A stretch of 64,000 bases of DNA from an uncultured Porphyromonadaceae bacterium (lineage in GTDB: Bacteria; Bacteroidota; Bacteroidia; Bacteroidales; Muribaculaceae), in assembly GCA_947177185.1 (NCBI GenBank), contig CAMWTJ010000001.1:62001-126000 (forward strand), written 5' to 3'. The notes under the pieces were generated by a model. That model saw only the letters and a program-made list of their open reading frames with translations, searched no databases and was not told the DNA's origin. Of the stretch, positions 51,781 through 60,515 are shown piece after piece; within the stretch, counting starts at the first letter, position 1; each line of letters opens with the position of its first letter. The position numbers were made by a program, and so were the translations under genes.

Positions 51781-53112
51781 ATGGAAACTATGATAAAGAC
51801 CATGCGGCGCACCATCAGTCGCCGGCTCGACTTGCGACGCGACCTCCCCATTGTAGTGGCAGTCAGTGGCGGTGCCGATTCGGTGGCATTGCTCGCCGCG
51901 CTGAATGAGGATGGGTACGAGTGTGTGGCCGCGCACTGCAATTTCCATCTGCGTGGCGAGGAGAGCCTTCGTGATATGCGATTTGTGGAGAATCTCACGC
52001 AGCGGCTGGGCGTAGATTTGTATGTCAGGGATTTTGATGTGCCCGCAGCTATGGCGGCCACGGGTGAAAGTGTGGAGATGGCGTGTCGCAGACTTCGATA
52101 CGAGTGGTTTGAGGAACTGCTCACAACCTTGCGTGCGTCGGATGTGGCCGTTGGCCACCACCGCGAGGACAATGTGGAAACTTTTTTTCTGAATCTTTCG
52201 CGTGGCACCGGCATTGCAGGCCTTACCGGCATTGATTACAGGCGCGGAGCGGTTGTGCGCCCGCTCCTTGACTGCTCGAGGGCTCAGATAGAGGATTTTC
52301 TGTCGGAGCGCGGCCTCGATTTCGTAACCGACAGTTCCAACATGGCGAACGACTATCAGCGAAACCGCCTGCGCAACGTCCTGCTTCCGATGTTTGAGGA
52401 GCTGATGCCCGGTTCGCTCGACGCCACGGAGCGCACCATGGCCATGCTCGGAGATGCCAGACGCCTGTACGACAGGGTCGTGGCCGATGCGGCCGACCGA
52501 TACGGGACTGTGGCATCCGGCAGCATAGATGTGGGTGCGCTGTCGGCCGACCCTGATGCGCGCATACTGCTTTTTGAACTGCTGCGTCCGGCATCTTTCA
52601 GCATGACGCATGTCGACAACATACTTGCCGACCCGATGCGTTCAGGCGCCATTTTCCGCGCCGGCGGAATGTGTGCCGAACTTAGCCGCGGCACACTGAC
52701 GATAGCTCCCGACACCGCCCCCTCGGAGCAGGAAACGGAGGTGAGTCTGCACTCCGACATCACCGAACCGTTGCATATAGTCATAGAGATGGTGACGCCT
52801 GACGGCGAGTTCCGGCCTGAAATATCGCCTGCGGTGGCGTATCTTGACGCCAAGGCCCTGGAGGGTGCTCCGCGCTGGACTTTGCGGCACTGGCGACGCG
52901 GCGACAGGATGCAGCCTTTCGGTATGAAGGGGTCGCGCCTTGTGAGCGATATCTTTTCAGATGCTAAAATGACCGCAGCGCAAAAACGCGACACATGGTT
53001 GCTGTGTCGCGATGAGAAGATAGTATGGATAGTAGGCGTGCGTGCGTCGGCGCACTACGCTGTAGGGCGCCGCACACGCCGGTACCTGGTTTTACGTATG
53101 CTGCAGAGCTGA
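51781..53112 (+). CDS. tilS: tRNA(Ile)-lysidine synthase
   Basis: VVAVSGGADSVALLAAL, HCNFHLRGEES, HHREDNVETFFLNLSRGTGIAGLTGI. Confidence 0.95.
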   Translation: METMIKTMRRTISRRLDLRRDLPIVVAVSGGADSVALLAALNEDGYECVAAHCNFHLRGEESLRDMRFVENLTQRLGVDLYVRDFDVPAAMAATGESVEMACRRLRYEWFEELLTTLRASDVAVGHHREDNVETFFLNLSRGTGIAGLTGIDYRRGAVVRPLLDCSRAQIEDFLSERGLDFVTDSSNMANDYQRNRLRNVLLPMFEELMPGSLDATERTMAMLGDARRLYDRVVADAADRYGTVASGSIDVGALSADPDARILLFELLRPASFSMTHVDNILADPMRSGAIFRAGGMCAELSRGTLTIAPDTAPSEQETEVSLHSDITEPLHIVIEMVTPDGEFRPEISPAVAYLDAKALEGAPRWTLRHWRRGDRMQPFGMKGSRLVSDIFSDAKMTAAQKRDTWLLCRDEKIVWIVGVRASAHYAVGRRTRRYLVLRMLQS

Positions 53113-54429
53113 CTTTGCCGCTATAGGCAGCAGCTCTGATAGAGTGGGGTGCCCGTGCACGAGGTCGGTGGCCAGTTCGTCGATTGTAGTCATGCCATAT
53201 ATGAGAGCGGCCGCTTCTGCCACCAAGTCGGACGCGTGCTCGCCGAGCACATGCACTCCGAGAATCAGACGCGTGGCAGGACTGTAGACTATTTTCACAA
53301 AGCCGGACGCTCCGTCGGCCAGTGCTTTTCCGCTTGCCGCATAGTTGCAGCGCACTGTGGCGCACTCCACGCCGTGTGCTTCGCACTGCTCTTTGGTAAG
53401 TCCGACCATAGAGGCCTCGGGCACGGAAAATACCGATGCCGGGATAATGTTTAACTCCGGCTCCTGTCCGTCGCTGCCGAGCGCCACGCGGGCCTGAGCC
53501 GTGGCGGCATGCGCCAGCATGCATATGCCTGTGACATCGCCGGCGGCATAAAAGCCCTCGCGCGTGGTGCGCATGCTTTCGTCTACGGCGATGAATCCAC
53601 GCTCGGTAAGCTCGATACCTGCCTCGCACACGCCAGCCGGCACAATGGGCACGCGGCCGGTAGCCATGAGCACGGCGTCTGCATCCGCTGTTTCTTCGCC
53701 GCGGCGCGTGGTGTAGTTTACCCGATAGCCCGGTTCTATGGATGTGGCCTGTGCGCCGGTGGCGAATCTCACTCCGCGCGCCTGCAGCGCCATGCGCAGC
53801 CGTTTGGCGACATCGGAATCAAATCCCGGCAGAATCTCGCGGCAGAATTCAAGTACGGTCACATCCACGCCAAGTGTGTTGTAGATGCTCGCGAACTCTA
53901 TGCCGATCACACCTCCGCCTATTATCACGAGGCGCTTCGGCAATTCGTGTGTGCCCGAGAGGAAATCGTCGCTGGTGAGAGCGTATTCCGCTCCCGGAAT
54001 CGGCAGCCTCGCCGGGCGGGAGCCTGTGGCTATAAGTACTCGGGCGGCGGAATAAGTCCTGCCGTCGACTGCTACAGAACCGTCGGGCGTGATGCTCGCC
54101 TCGCCTCGTATCACGGTCACGTTTTTCAGAGCATCGGCGACACTTTCGCGCAGACCGTCCACTACGGAGCGCATGCGCTCCGTGGCCGCCTTATAGTCAA
54201 CGGTTGCTCCATCCGTCTTGATTCCGAACTCATTGGCCGAGCGAATAGAAAGCACGCGCGAGGCCGTGGCGCAGAGGCATTTGGTCGGGATGCAGCCGCG
54301 GTTAAGACACGTGCCTCCGAGCTCGGCCCGCTCCACGAGTGCCACGCTGTGTCCGGCAGCGGCCTGTTCCGCGGCCACTTCGTAGCCGCCGGGGCCACCG
54401 CCTATTATGAGGATATCAAATTTTTCCAT
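53092..54429 (-). CDS. lpdA: Dihydrolipoyl dehydrogenase
   Basis: IIGGGPGGYEVA, GGTCLNRGCIPTKCL, YAAGDVTG, HGHPTLSE. Confidence 0.96.
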   Translation of the reverse strand: MEKFDILIIGGGPGGYEVAAEQAAAGHSVALVERAELGGTCLNRGCIPTKCLCATASRVLSIRSANEFGIKTDGATVDYKAATERMRSVVDGLRESVADALKNVTVIRGEASITPDGSVAVDGRTYSAARVLIATGSRPARLPIPGAEYALTSDDFLSGTHELPKRLVIIGGGVIGIEFASIYNTLGVDVTVLEFCREILPGFDSDVAKRLRMALQARGVRFATGAQATSIEPGYRVNYTTRRGEETADADAVLMATGRVPIVPAGVCEAGIELTERGFIAVDESMRTTREGFYAAGDVTGICMLAHAATAQARVALGSDGQEPELNIIPASVFSVPEASMVGLTKEQCEAHGVECATVRCNYAASGKALADGASGFVKIVYSPATRLILGVHVLGEHASDLVAEAAALIYGMTTIDELATDLVHGHPTLSELLPIAAKSALQHT

Positions 54430-54437
54430 GTTCGTGG

Positions 54438-55910
54438 TCAGTCTTTCAGTTCGCTGTAGGTCAGACGTGGATGCATGGCCGCCTCAGTTTCGTCGGGATG
54501 CGCCATCGGGGTGTGGTGAGGCGCCTGCTTCAGCATTTCAGGCTCGGAAGCGGCCTCGCTTGCAATCTTGCGCATAACGGAAATGAAAGCGTCGAGGGTG
54601 TCGCGGCTTTCCGTTTCGGTGGGCTCTATCATGAGCGATTCGTGAAACAGCAGCGGGAAGTAGATGGTGGGAGCATGGAAACCATAATCAAGCAGTCGCT
54701 TGGCTACGTTCAGGGTGGTCACGCCGCTTGATTTGTCCTTCAGACCGTCGAACACAAATTCATGCTTGCAAGGGCCGGGAATCGGGAGCTCGTACACATC
54801 AGACAAGGATGCCATCACGTAGTTGGCGGCAAGAGTGGCCAGGGGACCTACCTCCGACAGGCCTTCCGCACCCATGGTCAGGATGTAGGCGAGCGCACGC
54901 CGAAGCACAGTGTAGTTGCCGAGCCAAAGCGAAATGCGCCCCAACGCGTCGTCGCTGTCTGTGGTCACAGAAAGCGTGCCGTCCGCCGATTCTGTGACGC
55001 GCGGATTCGGCAGATATTTCTCAAGGCCGGCACGCACGCCCACCGGGCCGGCGCCGGGACCGCCTCCGCCGTGGGGCGTGGAGAAGGTCTTATGCAGATT
55101 TATGTGCATCACGTCGAAGCCCATATCTCCCGGTCGCGCCACGCCAAGCATCGGATTGAGATTCGCGCCGTCATAGTACAGCAGAGCTCCCGCTGCGTGC
55201 ACTGCTTCAGCTATGGCCGGAATCTCGCTTTCAAACATGCCGGCAGTATTGGGATTTGTGAGCATTACGGCCGCTATGGTATCGTCAAGTTTGGCCCGAA
55301 GGTCGTCTACATCCACTCGCCCGTCGGCCCGGCTGCGCACCTCTACCACTTCGAGGCCCGCCACAGCTGCGCTTGCAGGATTTGTGCCGTGGGCGGAGTC
55401 CGGGACAATCACACGTGTGCGGGCGGCGTCGCCCCGCTCGGCATGATAGGCGCGTATCACCATCAGCCCGGTGAGCTCGCCCTGGGCTCCGGCATAGGGA
55501 TTGAGGGTGAATTCAGCCATGCCGCCTATTTCCGCAAGAGCCTTCTCGAGTGTGCGGTACAGACGCAGCGCTCCCTGCACCGTGCACACCGGCTGTGCCG
55601 GATGCAATGCCGCCACTGAGGGCGACGATGCGAGGGCCTCGTTGATTTTAGGATTATATTTCATGGTGCATGAGCCCAATGGGTAGAATCCGCTGTCTAC
55701 TCCGAAATTGTTGGTGCTCATGTTTGTGTAATGACGCACTACGGTAGGCTCGTCGACGCGTGGCAGCCCTGGGTCGCTGTCGCGCATCAAATGGCCGGGT
55801 ATGGCGTCGGAAAGGACGCGGGCGCCGTCTTTCGCCGCCGGCAGAGCCGCACCCACACGGCCTTCGCGTGAATACTCGAAGATAAGTTTGTTATATAAGG
55901 TTCTATTCAT
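54438..55910 (-). CDS. gcvPB: Glycine dehydrogenase (decarboxylating) subunit 2
   Basis: STNNFGVDSGFYPLGSCTMKYNPK, PLP region NLHKTFSTPHGGGGPGAGPVGV. Confidence 0.96.
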   Translation of the reverse strand: MNRTLYNKLIFEYSREGRVGAALPAAKDGARVLSDAIPGHLMRDSDPGLPRVDEPTVVRHYTNMSTNNFGVDSGFYPLGSCTMKYNPKINEALASSPSVAALHPAQPVCTVQGALRLYRTLEKALAEIGGMAEFTLNPYAGAQGELTGLMVIRAYHAERGDAARTRVIVPDSAHGTNPASAAVAGLEVVEVRSRADGRVDVDDLRAKLDDTIAAVMLTNPNTAGMFESEIPAIAEAVHAAGALLYYDGANLNPMLGVARPGDMGFDVMHINLHKTFSTPHGGGGPGAGPVGVRAGLEKYLPNPRVTESADGTLSVTTDSDDALGRISLWLGNYTVLRRALAYILTMGAEGLSEVGPLATLAANYVMASLSDVYELPIPGPCKHEFVFDGLKDKSSGVTTLNVAKRLLDYGFHAPTIYFPLLFHESLMIEPTETESRDTLDAFISVMRKIASEAASEPEMLKQAPHHTPMAHPDETEAAMHPRLTYSELKD

Positions 55911-57252
55911 GGATGGGCAAGGCATTGACGAGTTCTACATAGCGTTCGATATCGGCTTCGGACTGCATTTCCGTGCAGGCCACGAGCAGACGGTCCGGCG
56001 CCACCTCTATGCCGGCGAGGATGCCATTCTGTGCGAGGCTGTCTATGATGGTGCGTGCGGTAAGCCCGTCGCCCACCTTCAGAAGCACCTCGTTGAGGTA
56101 AGGACGGTGAGGATATACGGGGCTCAACCGTTTTCCGGCTTCAAGCAGGCTGGCCAGTCTGTGCGCGCGGGAGCAGCCCGTTTCGTTGATTCGGCGCAAG
56201 CCGTCCGGGCCGATTAGAGAAAGATACGATGCCACATGCAGGGCCATGATGCCCTGGTTGGAACAGATGTTGCTGGTGGCTTTGTCGCGGCGTATGTGTT
56301 GTTCGCGCGCCTGCAGTGTGAGCACAAACACACGTTGTCCCTTGGCGTCGGTGGTGGCTCCCACTATCCTTCCCGGCATTTTGCGCATCAGCGCGCGTGT
56401 GCAGCACATGTAGCCCAGATACGGGCCGCCGTAGTTCATGGGCATGCCGAGCGACTGGGCGTCGCCTACGGCGATATCCGCGCCCCATGAGCCCGGCGAA
56501 CGGAGGACTCCAAGGGTGGATGCCACGCAGTTGAGCACAAGCAGAGCTTTAGCGGCATGCACCTCGTCGGCCACACCCGTCAGGTCTTCCACGATGCCGT
56601 AATAGTTGGGCTGCGGGAGTATCACGCCCGCCACGTCGCCGGCGCCAAGCATATCGCGCAGCGAATCGCGGTCGGTGACACCATCACGCTCAGGAATTGT
56701 GTCCAGTGCGATGCCGTGCCAGCGTGCGTAGGTGCCGCACACCTGTGCTACAGCCGGATTCACGGTGGCTGATATCAGCACGCGGTTTTTGCGCCGCGCC
56801 GAAGCCACGCACATCATCATGGCCTCGGCTGTGGCCGTCGTGCCGTCGTAAAGCGACGCGTTGCTTACGTCGAGGCCTGTAAGGCCGCACATCATTGACT
56901 GGTATTCGAAAATATACTGCAGCGTGCCTTGCGATATTTCAGGCTGGTACGGCGTGTAGGCAGTAAGGAATTCCGAACGGCTCAAAATGCTGTCCACAGC
57001 CGCAGGCGTGAAATGGTGGTAAACGCCTCCCCCGGCAAAGCATCGGAGAGGTATGTTGTCGGCATCGAGTTTGGCGAAATAGTCGCGCAGTTCGGGCTCG
57101 GTCATGGCCTGCGGGAGTGCGTACGGATGCTTGAGCTGCAGGTGCTTAGGCACATCGGCATAGAGATCGTCGACGCTCTTGGCTCCGCAGCGTTCGAGCA
57201 TAGCACTTATGTCCGCCTCGGAGTGAGGCAGATAAGGGTGGGGGGTATGCAT
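55903..57252 (-). CDS. gcvPA: Glycine dehydrogenase (decarboxylating) subunit 1
   Basis: TPYQPEISQGTLQYIFEYQSMMCGLTGLDVSNASLYDGTTA. Confidence 0.96.
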   Translation of the reverse strand: MHTPHPYLPHSEADISAMLERCGAKSVDDLYADVPKHLQLKHPYALPQAMTEPELRDYFAKLDADNIPLRCFAGGGVYHHFTPAAVDSILSRSEFLTAYTPYQPEISQGTLQYIFEYQSMMCGLTGLDVSNASLYDGTTATAEAMMMCVASARRKNRVLISATVNPAVAQVCGTYARWHGIALDTIPERDGVTDRDSLRDMLGAGDVAGVILPQPNYYGIVEDLTGVADEVHAAKALLVLNCVASTLGVLRSPGSWGADIAVGDAQSLGMPMNYGGPYLGYMCCTRALMRKMPGRIVGATTDAKGQRVFVLTLQAREQHIRRDKATSNICSNQGIMALHVASYLSLIGPDGLRRINETGCSRAHRLASLLEAGKRLSPVYPHRPYLNEVLLKVGDGLTARTIIDSLAQNGILAGIEVAPDRLLVACTEMQSEADIERYVELVNALPIHE

Positions 57253-57255
57253 CTG

Positions 57256-57633
57256 TCAGTGTTTTTCGTTGGCGCAGAGTTCCGTATATGCCTCGGGTGT
57301 GAGCAGGCTGTCGAGCTCGGATGCATCAGACAGTTCTATTTCAACTATCCATTGCTTCAGCGGATTTTCGCTGATAAGGCGAGGGTTGTCAAGCAGCGCT
57401 TCGTTCACACCGACCACTGTGCCGCTTACTGGAGCGAACAGGTCGCTGGCTGCCTTGACGCTCTCGATGGCGCCGAATTCCTCGCCTGCCACTATTTCGT
57501 CGTCGACTTCAGGCATGTCGACGTACACTACATTGCCCAGCTGGCGTGCGGCGTATTCACTGATGCCGATGCGTCCTGTCACGCCATCGGTGATGATGTA
57601 TTCGTGGGTGGGAAGGTAAAGCAGTTTTTCCAT
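57256..57633 (-). CDS. gcvH: Glycine cleavage system H protein
   Basis: GEEFGAIESVKAASDLFAPVSG lipoyl-lysine site. Confidence 0.97.
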   Translation of the reverse strand: MEKLLYLPTHEYIITDGVTGRIGISEYAARQLGNVVYVDMPEVDDEIVAGEEFGAIESVKAASDLFAPVSGTVVGVNEALLDNPRLISENPLKQWIVEIELSDASELDSLLTPEAYTELCANEKH

Positions 57634-57637
57634 GGAT

Positions 57638-58720
57638 TTATTTCTTATAGTTGGGTGTATAGAATCGTTTTTTTATCACTCGTGCGGGGAATACCTTGCG
57701 GCGAACGCGCACCTGGAGGGGGGTGTCGAGCGCAGCCACGGTGCTGTCGACAAGCGCCATGGCGAGGTTGCGTCCGAGCGAAATGGAGCGGTAGCCGGTG
57801 GTCACGGTGCCCACGACGTTGCCGTCTGTGTCAAGCACCTCATAGCCGTGGCGCGCTATGGCGGGTCCCTCAATCTCGAGGCCCACTATTTTGCGTGTCA
57901 CACCGTCGCTTTTCTGACGTGCGATGGCGTCGCGCCCTATGAAATCGGATTTGTCGAGCTTGACAAACATGCCGAGGCCCGCTTCCACGGGCGTGATTTC
58001 GTCGGACAGTTCGTCGCCGTAAAGCGGCAGGCCGGCTTCGAAACGCAGCGTGTCGCGGCATCCGAGGCCGCAGGGCTGCACGCCGGCGTCCATGAGCTGC
58101 TGCCACATGGTGTCGATTCGTTCCGGCGACGCGTATATCTCGAAACCGTCTTCGCCGGTATAGCCGGTGCGGCTCACTATCAGGCCTCCCATTTCTTTAA
58201 ATCCGTAAAACGGGATGCCGGAGCCGTCGATGCCCAGCACTCCGAGCATGGTGGCTTCCGCATCGGGGCCCTGAAGCGCTATCTCGGCCCAGTCGTCGCT
58301 GCAGTTTACTGCCCGTACGCTGAACGCCTGCGCATGGGTCATAATCCATGCCACGTCTTTCTGTATGTTGGATGCGTTTATCACAAGCAGATATGTGTTG
58401 ACACCCATGCGGTAGACGAGCAAATCGTCAACGGTGCCACCGTCGGGATGCAGCATCATGCCGTAGGCTATTCTGCCTACAGCGAGTGATTCCACATCGT
58501 TGGTGAATATGTAATTGACAAAGCGTGTTGCTTCAGGGCCTTCGACAAACACCTCGCCCATGTGCGACACATCGAACGCACCTACGCGAGTTCGTACCGC
58601 TTCATGTTCGGGCACAATTCCGGCATACTCTATGGGCATGTCGAAGCCTCCGAACGGGCTCATGTGGGCGCCGGCCTCAAGGTGGCGCTTGTGTAATGCG
58701 GTCTTTTTTAAGTTGTCCAT
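57638..58720 (-). CDS. gcvT: Aminomethyltransferase
   Basis: FGGFDMPIEYAGIVPEHEAVRTRVGAFDVSHMGE. Confidence 0.97.
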   Translation of the reverse strand: MDNLKKTALHKRHLEAGAHMSPFGGFDMPIEYAGIVPEHEAVRTRVGAFDVSHMGEVFVEGPEATRFVNYIFTNDVESLAVGRIAYGMMLHPDGGTVDDLLVYRMGVNTYLLVINASNIQKDVAWIMTHAQAFSVRAVNCSDDWAEIALQGPDAEATMLGVLGIDGSGIPFYGFKEMGGLIVSRTGYTGEDGFEIYASPERIDTMWQQLMDAGVQPCGLGCRDTLRFEAGLPLYGDELSDEITPVEAGLGMFVKLDKSDFIGRDAIARQKSDGVTRKIVGLEIEGPAIARHGYEVLDTDGNVVGTVTTGYRSISLGRNLAMALVDSTVAALDTPLQVRVRRKVFPARVIKKRFYTPNYKK

Positions 58721-58734
58721 TTATTGTGTAAGGT

Positions 58735-59718
58735 TTAGTTGGATTCTATAACGGTTGTTGATGCGGCTATACAGGCTGCCAGCGCAGCATTGTCTATGCC
58801 GGCCATTATGGGCTCGGGACCTAACGCAGCTGCGATGTCGGCTGCTGCGTGTCTTACGCCGGAAAGCCTTGCCATGGCGGCATCGAAAGGAGGCAATGCG
58901 AAAAAGTCGCCGCTCAGCCGCACATATTTTATTATGCCTTCGGGACTCAGGACGGTTTCCGCCACCACCGTGCCGGCGCCGGCCACTCGTTCGGCATGGA
59001 CGCGCGAGATGGATTCGTTGCCAAAGGTTTCAACAAAATAAGGCCTCGAAATGTTTTCAATCTCTGACGCTGCTTCATCCGGCAGGCGTATATCGCCATC
59101 GCATATATAAGCGAGCATGTGCTCCATGAACGCTTCGAGCGTGAGTTCGGGCAGGTGGCTGCGCACAGTGGTGATGCGCGAGGGTACACTCACCACCTTG
59201 TGCGACTCCAGTTTGGCGCGGGCAGGTGTGAGCGCCCCTCCCATGAGTGCGGCATCGGTGTCGTAAAGCATGGTGCCATGCACGATGCTGCGGTCGTTGC
59301 ACTTATAGTAGGCGTTGCCTGCCACCTTCTTTCCGCCCACAAGAATATCGTTGCGTCCCGAGGCTTCTGCATCGAGTCCGAGCGCGCGCAGGGCGGCCAC
59401 TACTCTTGACGTGTAGTCCGAGAACGCATCCTGTACGGCCGCGGCAGGGGCGATGTGGCTGAACATGATATTGTTGCAATCGGCGAATACAGCGCCTCCG
59501 CCGCTTTTGCGGCGGTACACATCAATGCCGTGTTCGGCACAAAAGTGAAGGTCGACTTCCGACGCCACGTCCTGATGCCTGCCGCAAATGACTGTTGGCG
59601 CGACTTGCCATGCAAAGAAATAGTCGTCGGGCGGCATGTGCCGGGCAATCCATTCCTCAGCCGAAAGATAGACCGGCAGAGGGCGCATAGAATCGAAAGG
59701 CAGATGTACGTGTAGCAT
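58735..59718 (-). CDS. lplA: Lipoate--protein ligase
   Basis: RRKSGGGAVFADCNNIMFS, GRNDILVGGKKVAGNAYY, HGTMLYDTD; start MLHVHLP at 59718. Confidence 0.93.
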   Translation of the reverse strand: MLHVHLPFDSMRPLPVYLSAEEWIARHMPPDDYFFAWQVAPTVICGRHQDVASEVDLHFCAEHGIDVYRRKSGGGAVFADCNNIMFSHIAPAAAVQDAFSDYTSRVVAALRALGLDAEASGRNDILVGGKKVAGNAYYKCNDRSIVHGTMLYDTDAALMGGALTPARAKLESHKVVSVPSRITTVRSHLPELTLEAFMEHMLAYICDGDIRLPDEAASEIENISRPYFVETFGNESISRVHAERVAGAGTVVAETVLSPEGIIKYVRLSGDFFALPPFDAAMARLSGVRHAAADIAAALGPEPIMAGIDNAALAACIAASTTVIESN

Positions 59719-59740
59719 TTCAATGGTATATTCGGATGCC

Positions 59741-59748
59741 CAAATATA
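59741..59748 (-). promoter_or_regulatory. lplA-gcv operon -7 element TATATTTG
   Basis: TAnnTTTG on minus strand, 22 nt before ATG. Confidence 0.5.
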
Positions 59749-59874
59749 ACAATAAATATGTACAGGCGGAAATTTTATGCCATAAAACTGCTTATTTTTT
59801 GCGGTAATGAAAAAAAACACAATAATATAGCCGCCAATTCAAAAAAAAGTGCGATATTTGCACTTGCAAAAACG

Positions 59875-59895
59875 CGAAACGGCGAGTCCGTTTCG
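59875..59895 (+). other. HU mRNA leader stem-loop
   Basis: CGAAACGG-cgagt-CCGTTTCG, 8-bp perfect stem. Confidence 0.55.
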
Positions 59896-59948
59896 TAATA
59901 TGCTTTAAATCAACGCTATTATCAACACATTTCTCAAAAATAACTGAA

Positions 59949-60221
59949 ATGACCAAAGCAGATCTCGTAAACGAAATCTCCAAAACTACCGGTATTGAAA
60001 AAGCAGCCGTGCTGGAGACTATCGAAAAATTCATGGAAGTTGTGAAGGATTCTCTTGCCAATGGCGAGAACGTCTACCTCCGTGGTTTCGGCAGCTTCAT
60101 CGTAAAGACCCGCAGCGAAAAGACTGCCCGCAACATCTCCAAAAACACCACCATCGTTATACCTGAGCACAAAATTCCCGCATTCAAACCCGCAAAGGTT
60201 TTCATGCAGGATGTGAAATAA
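59949..60221 (+). CDS. HU family DNA-binding protein
   Basis: MTKADLVNEISKTTGIEKAAV...GFGSFIVKTRSEKTARN...IPAFKPAKVF. Confidence 0.96.
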   Translation: MTKADLVNEISKTTGIEKAAVLETIEKFMEVVKDSLANGENVYLRGFGSFIVKTRSEKTARNISKNTTIVIPEHKIPAFKPAKVFMQDVK

Positions 60222-60292
60222 GCCGCGAACGCGACAACAAGCGCCATCGAGGCATCCCCCATTTATTCTAATAACCTAAAAGCGTAAGCATT

Positions 60293-60382
60293 ATGCCCAG
60301 CGGAAAGAAAAGAAAAGGCCACAAGATGGCCACCCACAAGCGTAAAAAACGCCTGAGAAAGAATCGTCACAAGAAGAAGTAA
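60293..60382 (+). CDS. AURKAIP1/COX24-domain (mS38/bS22-like) 29-aa basic protein
   Basis: ATG...TAA encodes MPSGKKRKGHKMATHKRKKRLRKNRHKKK; absent from the ORF track because of length cut-off. Confidence 0.88.
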   Translation: MPSGKKRKGHKMATHKRKKRLRKNRHKKK

Positions 60383-60415
60383 TGATTCTTGCATCCGACA
60401 CCGTTCGGACATAAA

Positions 60416-60478
60416 AGGACCAAGCCCACAGTTGCGGAGTCTGCGAAAGCGCCTGACGCTGTGGGGTTAGTCCTTTTG
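60416..60478 (+). terminator. Intrinsic terminator after HU/mini-ribosomal protein
   Basis: AGGACCAAGCCCACAG/CTGTGGGGTTAGTCCT stem (2 mismatches) followed by TTTT. Confidence 0.75.
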
Positions 60479-60515
60479 TTAATTTGAGCAATCCTATTTC
60501 ACCACCACACTGAAA

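Noticed and set aside
59719-59948. Glycine riboswitch upstream of the gcv operon
   Set aside because: Leader from the predicted start is only about 20 nt and no glycine aptamer motif was seen.
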